From: Clostridiales bacterium
Lineage (GTDB): Bacteria > Bacillota > Clostridia > Lachnospirales > WRAX01
DNA length: 6,354 nucleotides
Assembly: GCA_031271375.1 (NCBI GenBank)
Contig: JAISVU010000167.1
Location: 1-6,354, forward strand
Direction: 5' to 3'
Part shown: positions 1 through 5,995 of the stretch, in pieces
Layout: every line of letters starts with the position of its first letter
How positions within the stretch are numbered: the stretch's first letter is position 1
The notes under the pieces: model-generated
What the model saw: only the letters and a program-made list of their open reading frames with translations
Told to the model about the DNA's origin: nothing
Database searches by the model: none
Program-made: the position numbers and the translations under genes

Positions 1-456
1 AAGGAGCTTAAGGGATTCGTCAAGGTATCTCTCGCTCCTAAGGAGACAAAAACCGTTTTGATTAAACTTTGTTCCCGGGATTTTACATGGTACAACGAAG
101 AATCGGGGAACTGGCAGCTTGACGGAGGCGAATACCGTATTCTCGCCGGGGCTTCAAGCGCGGATATCCGCCTTGAGGCAAGCGTCCGCGTCGAGCCTAA
201 GAATCCCCCTAAGACTGTATTCACCCAGTGGAGCAGTATCGGCGAGATTGTGGCTACCCCGGCAGGAGCTGAGGTTCTGGGCCAAATGTTTGCCTCGTCC
301 GCGAAAGAATCCAGTCAAAGTATCGACGCGTTAGGCGTCAGCACATTCGACCTTATCAAGGGGATGCCGCTGAAAAAGATACTCGCAATGGGAAATACCC
401 CTGACTTGGACGCTGCAGTCGAAAACATTCTGAAAGCGGTCAACGGGTCAGTTTAA
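1..456 (+). CDS. GH3 beta-glucosidase-like glycoside hydrolase, C-terminal part (5' end outside window)
   Basis: The reading frame is open from base 1 and ends at TAA 454-456, giving 151 visible residues. Residues 1 to about 65 match the fibronectin-III-like domain that closes many family 3 glycoside hydrolases: KELKGF near the start, then RDFTWYN (26-32) and the GGEYRILAGASSADI stretch (42-56). The catalytic domains, with the Asp nucleophile, lie upstream of the window, so substrate specificity (beta-glucosidase, beta-xylosidase or other) cannot be read here. After a Pro/Lys-rich linker (about 66-72) comes a roughly 78-residue tail that is not part of the usual GH3 architecture; it resembles the tails of the esterase and rhamnosidase in this window. 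The gene converges on the AraC regulator and overlaps its stop codon by 4 bp. The family call is confident; the exact activity is inference. Confidence 0.85.
   Translation, partial: KELKGFVKVSLAPKETKTVLIKLCSRDFTWYNEESGNWQLDGGEYRILAGASSADIRLEASVRVEPKNPPKTVFTQWSSIGEIVATPAGAEVLGQMFASSAKESSQSIDALGVSTFDLIKGMPLKKILAMGNTPDLDAAVENILKAVNGSV
220..453 (+). other. C-terminal tail module of the GH3 protein (copy A of a shared tail)
   Basis: This covers visible residues 74-151. Key segments are SIGEIVATPAGAEVL (79-93) and GMPLKKIL (121-128), ending in the probable amphipathic helix DAAVENILKAV. The first segment aligns without gaps to TMGEILQNPLSLPML in the rhamnosidase, with G, E, I, P and L identical. 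This copy is about 10 residues longer in the middle than the other two. I infer a small helical domain; the function is unknown. Confidence 0.5.
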
Positions 457-1682
457 TCCTGCACGTCAAGGGCGTTCTGGCGGTATTGCTTAGGGGTTTG
501 CCCGGTCTCCTGCTTAAACATTGTCGTAAAAAAGCTCTGGCTAGAGTAATTGAGCTGCTCGCTGATCTCCAAAAGGGTCATGTCGGTATATTTTAATAGA
601 TTTTTTGCTTCGGCTGCCTTGACCTTTTGAGAATAGGCGGAGATGGATTCGCCTGTCTCTTCCTTGAACCGGGCCGACAGGTAGTTGACGCTGAGATGGA
701 CATGGGCTGCAAGCTCCGCCACCCGGATGTTGTTATACACGTTTTCTTGAATGTATTGGCAGCACTCCGTAACCGTCTTTGAGTATTTTTTCTTTAGGTT
801 AAGCTCCTCGACACGGCGGGTAAAATCCATTATCATATCGTTCTGGAAAGCCAGCACCTTCTTGCCGTCGCTCATCTGTTCCATCTGCCGGATGAACAGA
901 TCGCTCAAGGACATCGCGATTTCCGGGCTTAACCCGCCTTCTATCGCGGCCCGTGTCGTAATCGTCGCTGAGACGATGAAAATGTTTTTCGCCTGCCGCA
1001 GCGGGTCGCCCTGGCTAAGGTTTCCCGCGTTTCCGGGCATTCCTGCGTTAAGATGCCGCACTAGCTTGGCCGGGTTTCCTTCGCGGATACAGGACAGCAT
1101 ATACTTTTCAAAAGAGTATGTGGCGTGAACCATAGTTTCGTCAAACAGGCTGTCTTTCTGGCTCCGGGTTATTTCGGAGATGCCCTCATACTCCGAGGGC
1201 AAAGACGCGAGGCCGAATTCCGCCGGGTCGAAGATGCTTTTGGTGAAAACATAATAAAACTGCCGCACCAGGCGGACAAGCTCGTTATAGGATATTATCG
1301 GAAGCTCGTTCCGGTGACGTTCCTTAACGGCGTGGGCGGTTTCGCTGGCGCGGCTCGCGATATCCCTAAGAACCTGCTCAGAGATGTCGTAGAAGAAAGC
1401 AGGCCCGATGACAAGAAAGCATTCCTGACAGCCGGGAAGATTTATCGGAAAGCCAACCCAAAGGTCTGTGGTGATATTCGCCACTATTTTGGGATGAACA
1501 CCGTGAACCGCTTGGCGAAGCTTATGATACATACCGCTCTCAAGATAGACTTGAAGATACTCATCCTTCAAATCCTGCGCGGAATAGATTAAAGCGCCCT
1601 GTCTGTCGTGCAGGCAGATGTTTACGCGGTATATGGAAGTTGTTATTTCGCACAGCCTTTTTTGGTCTTCGGAAAGGAACAC
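453..1682 (-). CDS. AraC/YesN-family transcriptional regulator
   Basis: The product is 409 residues starting at GTG 1682-1680. That start is preferred because AGGAAAGGAGG lies 7 nt upstream (core at 1690-1694), whereas the longer in-frame starts at 1739 (GTG) and 1712 (ATG) have no ribosome binding site. The C-terminus carries the AraC-type double helix-turn-helix: the first around 319-350 (IRVAELAAHVHLSVNYLS), the second around 370-402 (LLEISEQLNYSSQSFFTTMF, then the family signature FKQETGQTPKQYR). The roughly 300 residues before it are an effector-binding or dimerisation region I cannot assign firmly; the style, including a middle helical block at about 185-295, resembles YesN-like regulators of carbohydrate genes in Clostridia. 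No membrane segment or receiver domain is visible. The gene is divergent from the esterase-rhamnosidase operon and convergent with GH3, so it probably controls this locus in response to a sugar. The family is secure; target and ligand are inferred. Confidence 0.93.
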   Translation of the reverse strand: MFLSEDQKRLCEITTSIYRVNICLHDRQGALIYSAQDLKDEYLQVYLESGMYHKLRQAVHGVHPKIVANITTDLWVGFPINLPGCQECFLVIGPAFFYDISEQVLRDIASRASETAHAVKERHRNELPIISYNELVRLVRQFYYVFTKSIFDPAEFGLASLPSEYEGISEITRSQKDSLFDETMVHATYSFEKYMLSCIREGNPAKLVRHLNAGMPGNAGNLSQGDPLRQAKNIFIVSATITTRAAIEGGLSPEIAMSLSDLFIRQMEQMSDGKKVLAFQNDMIMDFTRRVEELNLKKKYSKTVTECCQYIQENVYNNIRVAELAAHVHLSVNYLSARFKEETGESISAYSQKVKAAEAKNLLKYTDMTLLEISEQLNYSSQSFFTTMFKQETGQTPKQYRQNALDVQD

Positions 1683-1689
1683 GGATTCG

Positions 1690-1694
1690 CCTCC
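1690..1694 (-). promoter_or_regulatory. Ribosome binding site deciding the AraC start
   Basis: On the minus strand the sequence reads GGAGG (within AGGAAAGGAGG), 7 nt before the GTG at 1682. This optimal spacing selects the GTG start over two upstream in-frame starts that lack such a site. Confidence 0.85.
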
Positions 1695-1712
1695 TTTCCT
1701 ACACTTTAGCAT

Positions 1713-1724
1713 ATAACCGGTTAT
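1713..1724. repeat. Perfect 12-bp palindrome, candidate operator
   Basis: ATAACCGGTTAT equals its own reverse complement. It sits midway between the divergent genes, inside the spacer of the proposed regulator promoter and over the proposed operon -10. That is a sensible place for a regulatory protein to bind. AraC-family proteins more often bind direct repeats, so the ligand could be another factor. Confidence 0.55.
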
Positions 1725-1744
1725 TTTGTAAACAAACACTTAAT

Positions 1745-1749
1745 GGAGG
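1745..1749 (+). promoter_or_regulatory. Ribosome binding site deciding the esterase start
   Basis: GGAGG lies 7 nt before ATG 1757. It favours this start over the in-frame ATG at 1640, which would lie inside the AraC gene and extend through the promoter region. Confidence 0.88.
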
Positions 1750-1756
1750 CGGCAAA

Positions 1757-2755
1757 ATGAAATACGAGGTAATAACCCTTGATAAAGACTTTAATGTGAC
1801 TCTCAGCTGCTACAGGCATGAAAAAAGCGCCGAGATGCCTAATGTGAATCTGCGCCCCGCCGTATTGGTATTCCCCGGCGGAGCTTACCGCGTTTGCAGC
1901 GACAGGGAGGCCGAGCCCGTAGCGCTTGCGTATTTGGCCGAGGGCTATCACGCTTTTGTGCTTAGGTATACGGTCGGCGAAGCCGTGGAGCATCCCAAGC
2001 CTCTGCGCGACGCCGAGGCCGCGATAAAAACGCTCACTGATAACGCCGACAGCTGGGGAATCGACGCAAGCCGCATTGCCGTAGTTGGTTTTTCAGCGGG
2101 CGGGCATTTGGCAGTGAGTTTAGGGACGCTCGGCGCCATCCGCCCGGCGGCTTTGATATTGGGGTATCCCGGTATATTGTCTAATAAAGCCCGCAGTATA
2201 TTCGGCGATATGCCGGAACTTGACACGGTGGTTGACGGAAAAACCCCGCCCAGCTTTATCTTTACAACGTCCGAGGATGAGATTGTGCCGGTCGAGCATT
2301 CGCTGCGCTACGCCGCCGCGCTGGACAGAGCGGGCGTTCCCTTCGAGATGCACATTTATCAAAAAGGCGTTCACGGCCTTTCGCTTGCCAAGCCCCTTAC
2401 CAGCAGCGGCCTGCGCCGCATGGTAGAGCCCCGCGTTTCGGCTTGGTTCGCGGAGAGCGCGGCCTGGCTTAAGGAGCTGTGGGGCGACTTTGAACATAAC
2501 GCCGTTTCCAATACTCCCGGAGTGTTAAACGAGTTTGAGGCTTACGGTGTTGATGTCGCGCTGGAATATCTATGGGCAAACCCCAAATGCAGAGAAATTA
2601 TTATTAAACATATCCCGGAGTTTAGTGACGAAAAGGCCGCCCGAAGCGCGATGAGCGTATCCCTGCGGTTTATCGCCGGTTACAAGCCGGGCTTTATATC
2701 CGGCGCGGTGTTGGAAACGCTTGATACTGAGCTGCGTTCTATTCCCGTAAAATAG
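1757..2755 (+). CDS. Alpha/beta-hydrolase, acetyl esterase-like (COG0657 type), with extra C-terminal tail
   Basis: The product is 332 residues. Residues about 1-248 are an alpha/beta hydrolase of the acetyl/acyl-ester hydrolase type. The oxyanion-hole strand reads LVFPGGAY (37-44), the PGG(G/A)Y variant seen in carbohydrate esterases in place of HGGG. The nucleophile elbow is GFSAGG with Ser113, the acid is Asp174 in TSEDEIVP, and the base is His206 in GVHG, so the triad is complete. There is no signal peptide, so the enzyme should be cytoplasmic, where it could remove acetyl groups from imported oligosaccharides or glycosides. Family members are usually about 250-290 residues; the surplus is a tail at about 265-332 shared with its neighbours. 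It is the first gene of a two-gene operon with the rhamnosidase, whose ribosome binding site starts 3 bp after this stop codon. The fold and triad are confident; the acetyl substrate is inferred. Confidence 0.9.
   Translation: MKYEVITLDKDFNVTLSCYRHEKSAEMPNVNLRPAVLVFPGGAYRVCSDREAEPVALAYLAEGYHAFVLRYTVGEAVEHPKPLRDAEAAIKTLTDNADSWGIDASRIAVVGFSAGGHLAVSLGTLGAIRPAALILGYPGILSNKARSIFGDMPELDTVVDGKTPPSFIFTTSEDEIVPVEHSLRYAAALDRAGVPFEMHIYQKGVHGLSLAKPLTSSGLRRMVEPRVSAWFAESAAWLKELWGDFEHNAVSNTPGVLNEFEAYGVDVALEYLWANPKCREIIIKHIPEFSDEKAARSAMSVSLRFIAGYKPGFISGAVLETLDTELRSIPVK
2549..2752 (+). other. C-terminal tail module of the esterase (copy C of a shared tail)
   Basis: This covers residues 265-332. ALEYLWANPKCREII (268-282) and IKHIPEF (283-289) align without gaps to TMGEILQNPLSLPML and EKHIPGF in the rhamnosidase tail. 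The downstream Leu303, Ala307, Pro311 and Glu320 fall at exactly the same spacing as Leu885, Ala889, Pro893 and Glu902 there. I count about 12 identities over about 60 ungapped positions between two proteins of unrelated fold. Confidence 0.5.
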
Positions 2756-2757
2756 AG

Positions 2758-2762
2758 AGGAG
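2758..2762 (+). promoter_or_regulatory. Ribosome binding site for the TTG start of the rhamnosidase
   Basis: AGGAG lies 8 nt before TTG 2771. No in-frame ATG occurs until residue 104, inside the conserved N-terminal region, so this site fixes the TTG start. It begins just after the esterase stop, so the two genes are probably translated from one messenger. Confidence 0.88.
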
Positions 2763-2770
2763 AATTATTT

Positions 2771-5521
2771 TTGCTGCAGATAAGAAACCTTACCACGGAA
2801 TACCGTATAAACCCGCTGGGTCTTGATGAGAGAACCCCCCGGTTTTCATGGATACTGGAAAGCGATGAGAAGGATACTGTTCAGAGTTCCTACACCGTTA
2901 AGGTAATAGGGCCGGAGGGAAGCGTATGGGACACCGGCAGCGTAGACAGCGCGGAGTCCATTTTGGTCGAGTATTCCGGGTGGCCCTTTGAGCCTTGCAC
3001 ACGCTATACTGTTGGAGTCGAGGTAACAGACAACCACGGTAACAGGGCTTCGGCGGAGGGCTGGTTTGAAACGGGGCTGATGGCTGCCGCGAATTTTACG
3101 GCAAATTGGATAACCCACGGTTATGAGGATTTGACGGAGTCTTGCTCCGTTTTCCGAAAGGTCTTTAAAACAGACGGCGGAATAATGAGGGCCAGAGTAT
3201 ATGTCAGCGCCCTCGGCGTGTACGAGCTGCGGATAAACGGCAAGAGGGTCGGCGGGGACTATCTTTCCCCCGGATGGACAAGCTACACATACCAGGTACA
3301 GTATCAAACCTATGACATCACCGAGCTTTTAAGCGCCGACAATACGGTTGAGCTGACGGTAGGCAACGGCTGGTACGCGGGGATTCTGGGCTTCAATCCC
3401 AAGCCGGGGCATTACGGCAAGCGCACTGCCGCCATAGCCCAGATCGAGATAATCTCCGCAGACGGGGAGAAAACAACTGTCATAACCGATGAAAGCTGGC
3501 AGTACGGAACCGGCCCCCGCCGCTCCAGCGAGTTGTATATGGGTGAAGTCATCGACGCCCGTATCGAAACGTCTATGGACGGCAGCGCCGTTGCTTTTGA
3601 CCATCCGAAAAATATACTTATATCCCAGCAGAATGAACCGGTGCGCGTTACCCAAAGATTAAAGCCTGTAAAGCGTTTTATTACGCCGAAAGGCGAAGTG
3701 GTGTTCGACTTCGGGCAGAACCTGGTCGGGGTTATAGAGGCGCGGCTTAACTGCCCTGCCGGGACGAAGGTAGTATTGCGACACGCCGAGGTTTTGGACA
3801 AGAACGGCAACTTCTATACCGAGAATCTGCGGACAGCCGTTTCAACCGATACCTTTATATGCGGCGAAGGCGAGTATGTGTTTATGCCCGCGTTTACCTT
3901 TCACGGGTTCCGGTACATACATGTCGAGGGGTTGGGAGAGACGCCGGACCCGGACTGGTTCACGGCCTGCGTTATGCACAGCGATATGCCGGAGATCGGA
4001 AGCTTTGACTGCGGCTATAAAAAAGTGAACCGGCTTTGGCAGAACATCCAGTGGGGTATGCGCGGCAATTTCCTTGATATCCCGACCGACTGCCCTCAGC
4101 GCAACGAACGGCTTGGCTGGACAGGCGACGCTCAGGTATTCGCTTCGACGGCGGCTTACAATATGAATACTGCCTTGTTTTTCAGGAAATGGCTACGGGA
4201 CTTGGCCAGCGAACAGACAAAGGAACACGGCGTTCCCCATGTGGTTCCCAATATACTAGGCGACATGGACGGCGCGGCGGCATGGAGCGACGCGGCGGTT
4301 ATCATTCCCTGGGAGGTTTATCAGGCCTACGGGGACAGGCGTATCCTTGAAGTACAGTACGAAAGCATGAAGGCCTGGGTTAATTTCATAACGGCCAAAG
4401 CCGGCGAGAGCCGCCTGTGGCAGAGCGGGCATCAGTACGGAGACTGGCTTGCCCTCGACAAAGAAGAAATGATAGACAGGGTCGGGGCCACGGATATTTA
4501 TATGGTAGCGACGGCTTACTACGCTTATTCGACGGACATTTTGGTTAAGTCCGCGTATTTGCTGGGCCATACCGCCGACGCTGAGAAGTATAAGGCACTG
4601 TATGATGAGATTTTAGCAGCTTTCAGAAAAGAGTATATAACCGAAACAGGCCGGTTGGTCAGCGAAACCCAGACCGGTTGCATTCTTGCCCTGCATTTTG
4701 GCCTTGCGCAGGAAAGCCTACGCCCGCGTATTCTTCAAAGCCTCAAAACCAACCTTTCAAGGCACAACAATCATCTCGTAACCGGATTCGTCGGAACGCC
4801 GTATCTGTGCCACGCATTAAGCGACAACGGCCTGCACGGGCTGGCGGGCGAGGTGTTTATGAAAGAGGATTACCCGAGCTGGCTGAACTGTGTGAACCTG
4901 GGGGCGACCACCATTTGGGAGCGGTGGGATTCAATGAAAGCCGACGGCAGCTTTGACGAATCGGGTATGAACAGCTTCAACCATTACGCTTACGGCGCTA
5001 TCGGAAATTGGATGGTGCAAAAGCTCGGCGGTTTAAACATTGTAGAACCGGGTTACAAGAAAAGCCGTATCGCCCCAATGCCGATAAAGGGAATAACAAG
5101 GGCGGCGGCGGAGCTGGACACTCCTTACGGCAAGCTGTCCTGCGCCTGGGATTGCCGGGACGGGCAGCTCTATGTGGATATCGCCGTACCCGCCAACACC
5201 ACAGCCGAGGTGACGCTGCCGGACAAAAACGAGACTTTCACGCTGGGAAGCGGCTCGTACCATTACGAATATCCCACAGAACTGCTTCTGGAGAAAGAGC
5301 GGTACTCAATGGACAGCACTATGGGGGAAATCCTTCAAAACCCGCTGTCATTGCCGATGCTCGAAAAGCATATACCCGGCTTCGCGAGCAACCCCATGAT
5401 AGGCATGGCCCACGGCATGACGCTCACCAGTATGGCGCCTATGATGCCTAATGATAGGATTGAAATATTCAACGAGCTTATTGAACAATTGAATCAAGCG
5501 GAGAGAATAGACGGCATATAG
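2771..5521 (+). CDS. GH78 alpha-L-rhamnosidase with extra C-terminal tail
   Basis: The product is 916 residues from a TTG start. The domain order is that of GH78. An N-terminal beta-sandwich (about 1-103) contains NPLGLDERTPRFSW. The Bac_rhamnosid_N domain (about 125-290) contains ARVYVSALGVYELRINGKRV. A concanavalin-like domain (about 300-400) contains VFDFGQNLVG and FTFHGFRYIHVEG. The (alpha/alpha)6 catalytic barrel (about 405-760) follows, then a C-terminal beta domain (about 765-835). The active-site motif DCPQRNERLGWTGD spans 440-453: Glu446 fits the general acid, and Asp440 and Asp453 match the other conserved carboxylates. Glu717 in TTIWERWD is the likely general base, by family knowledge. 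The enzyme should release terminal L-rhamnose by inversion. No signal peptide is seen, so it probably acts in the cytoplasm. Residues about 845-916 are a tail not part of GH78. It is second in an operon after the esterase and is followed by a terminator. The family call is very secure; aglycone and linkage are unknown. Confidence 0.97.
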   Translation: MLQIRNLTTEYRINPLGLDERTPRFSWILESDEKDTVQSSYTVKVIGPEGSVWDTGSVDSAESILVEYSGWPFEPCTRYTVGVEVTDNHGNRASAEGWFETGLMAAANFTANWITHGYEDLTESCSVFRKVFKTDGGIMRARVYVSALGVYELRINGKRVGGDYLSPGWTSYTYQVQYQTYDITELLSADNTVELTVGNGWYAGILGFNPKPGHYGKRTAAIAQIEIISADGEKTTVITDESWQYGTGPRRSSELYMGEVIDARIETSMDGSAVAFDHPKNILISQQNEPVRVTQRLKPVKRFITPKGEVVFDFGQNLVGVIEARLNCPAGTKVVLRHAEVLDKNGNFYTENLRTAVSTDTFICGEGEYVFMPAFTFHGFRYIHVEGLGETPDPDWFTACVMHSDMPEIGSFDCGYKKVNRLWQNIQWGMRGNFLDIPTDCPQRNERLGWTGDAQVFASTAAYNMNTALFFRKWLRDLASEQTKEHGVPHVVPNILGDMDGAAAWSDAAVIIPWEVYQAYGDRRILEVQYESMKAWVNFITAKAGESRLWQSGHQYGDWLALDKEEMIDRVGATDIYMVATAYYAYSTDILVKSAYLLGHTADAEKYKALYDEILAAFRKEYITETGRLVSETQTGCILALHFGLAQESLRPRILQSLKTNLSRHNNHLVTGFVGTPYLCHALSDNGLHGLAGEVFMKEDYPSWLNCVNLGATTIWERWDSMKADGSFDESGMNSFNHYAYGAIGNWMVQKLGGLNIVEPGYKKSRIAPMPIKGITRAAAELDTPYGKLSCAWDCRDGQLYVDIAVPANTTAEVTLPDKNETFTLGSGSYHYEYPTELLLEKERYSMDSTMGEILQNPLSLPMLEKHIPGFASNPMIGMAHGMTLTSMAPMMPNDRIEIFNELIEQLNQAERIDGI
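5303..5518 (+). other. C-terminal tail module of the rhamnosidase (copy B of a shared tail)
   Basis: This covers residues 845-916, after the last beta strand of the GH78 C-terminal domain (around SGSYHYEYP). Key segments are TMGEILQNPLSLPML (850-864), EKHIPGF (865-871), HGMTL (881-885) and a final probable helix, EIFNELIEQLNQ. It shares G-E-I, P and L with the GH3 tail, and N-P, K-H-I-P and F with the esterase tail, so it links the other two. It is Met-rich in the middle (876-892). Confidence 0.5.
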
Positions 5522-5541
5522 ACCCGAAACAAGCGGAGAGA
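5495..5541 (+). repeat. 12-bp direct repeat CAAGCGGAGAGA, one copy in the rhamnosidase 3' end and one in the terminator
   Basis: The copies are at 5495-5506 (inside the coding sequence) and 5530-5541 (left arm of the terminator hairpin). Both can pair with the single right arm, CTCTCCGCTT, at 5564-5573. A 12-bp repeat this close together is unlikely by chance but could simply reflect a small duplication. Confidence 0.7.
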
Positions 5542-5573
5542 GGATTGTTGACGTTATAGTTCCCTCTCCGCTT
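5531..5573 (+). terminator. Rho-independent terminator after the esterase-rhamnosidase operon
   Basis: AAGCGGAGAG (5531-5540) pairs with CTCTCCGCTT (5564-5573). The stem extends by three more pairs (5542-5544 with 5561-5563) past a bulged A at 5541, leaving a 16-nt loop. The U-tract is short (TTT then CAAATA), so termination may be imperfect. The hairpin starts 10 bp after the rhamnosidase stop. The G+C-rich stem could also act on the other strand. Confidence 0.85.
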
Positions 5574-5612
5574 TCAAATACACCCGAACCATACCGCCGC
5601 ACTTAAAAGCTG

Positions 5613-5801
5613 TCAAATATCGGTTTTGGAATAAAAAATCAAGTGTTCCACGATTTCCGACCGAAGCTCCTTGCCAAACTCGTTAAGAGTGTATGTTTTC
5701 CTTGGCCACCGCTTCAAGGCGTTTTTTGCGTGGTTTGGCATTATGCATACAAACAGTTGTAATGACTGGCAAAACCATCTTACTATAAGTAGAGCGTACA
5801 T
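5613..5801 (-). CDS. Short reading frame, possible remnant of a winged-helix regulator
   Basis: This is a 62-residue frame from ATG 5801 with no convincing ribosome binding site. The segment RKTYTLNEFGKELRSEIVEH (about 34-53) resembles the end of HxlR- or MarR-like winged-helix proteins, where a pattern like YSLTExGKxL follows the wing. The first half, hydrophobic and Cys-containing, matches nothing I recognise. The rest of any regulator is absent upstream. If real, it is a truncated relic; it may also be a chance frame in AT-rich decayed DNA. I would not assign a function. Confidence 0.25.
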   Translation of the reverse strand: MYALLIVRWFCQSLQLFVCIMPNHAKNALKRWPRKTYTLNEFGKELRSEIVEHLIFYSKTDI

Positions 5802-5833
5802 GTTTTCATATAGATAAAAGCTGTAAATCTAGC

Positions 5834-5986
5834 CTACAAATTCGCCAATCCTGTCTTAACGCCCCTCTTTTTTGCGATGTAATTCGCAGTAAGGACAATG
5901 CCGTGGCGTTCCTTGGTAGAGCTGCAGACAGCCATGCCGACAGTAATTTTAGCGGCTTTTTCGCAGGGTGGTAAAGCGCAGGGGGA
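5834..5986 (-). pseudogene. Fragment of a Y-family DNA polymerase (DinB/UmuC-like), N-terminal palm region
   Basis: Read on the minus strand, about 50 codons end at TAG 5836-5834. The segment AVCSSTKERHGIVLTANYIA, then KKRGVKTGLAN, closely matches the early palm/fingers region of Pol IV-type polymerases, where E. coli DinB has GVISTANYPARKFGVRSAM. Just before it the frame is disturbed: the current frame reads CALPPCEKAAKITVGMAVC, while a shifted frame reads YHPAKKPL, close to the usual HPxLRxxP(V/L)AV. This suggests at least one frameshift. The N-terminal catalytic Asp motif and everything after the first roughly 70 residues of the family are missing. It is clearly non-functional, the relic of a larger gene. 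No other polymerase or SOS gene is visible nearby. Confidence 0.65.
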
Positions 5987-5995
5987 AAGATCAGC

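Larger units (their letters stand above)
1683..1756. promoter_or_regulatory. Divergent promoter/operator region between AraC regulator and esterase operon
   Basis: These 74 bp must hold both promoters if the operon starts here. For the regulator (minus strand), a plausible set is TTTGTT (1736-1731) and TATGCT (1713-1708) with a 17-bp spacer. For the operon (plus strand), TATAAC at 1712-1717 is a fair -10, but no good -35 sits 16-18 bp upstream, as expected of an activator-dependent promoter. A perfect palindrome at 1713-1724 lies across both. A looser inverted repeat, TTTGT-AA-ACAAA, is at 1725-1736. Promoter boxes are by eye only. Confidence 0.6.

Noticed and set aside
1683..1739. Longer AraC starts at GTG 1739 or ATG 1712
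   Set aside because: Neither has a ribosome binding site, and the extension would include the AGGAAAGGAGG that serves GTG 1682.
1727..1740. Catabolite-responsive element (cre) at TGTAAACAAACACT
   Set aside because: The left half fits TGWAARC, but the central CG and most of the right half are mismatched, so it does not meet the usual cre pattern.
1640..1756. N-terminal extension of the esterase from the in-frame ATG at 1640
   Set aside because: It would lie antisense inside the start of the AraC gene and across the promoter region and has no ribosome binding site. ATG 1757 has GGAGG at ideal spacing, and family similarity starts after it.
1743..1760. Five-codon leader frame (MEAAK) whose TGA overlaps the esterase ATG
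   Set aside because: It looks like translational coupling, but there is no ribosome binding site before ATG 1743, and the apparent peptide is just the esterase ribosome binding site read as codons.
751..5451. Other long frames inside the AraC, esterase and rhamnosidase genes (for example 1125-1592 plus, 3412-3810 minus, 5008-5451 plus)
   Set aside because: They are overlaps of well-supported genes in other frames, lack good starts and resemble no family.
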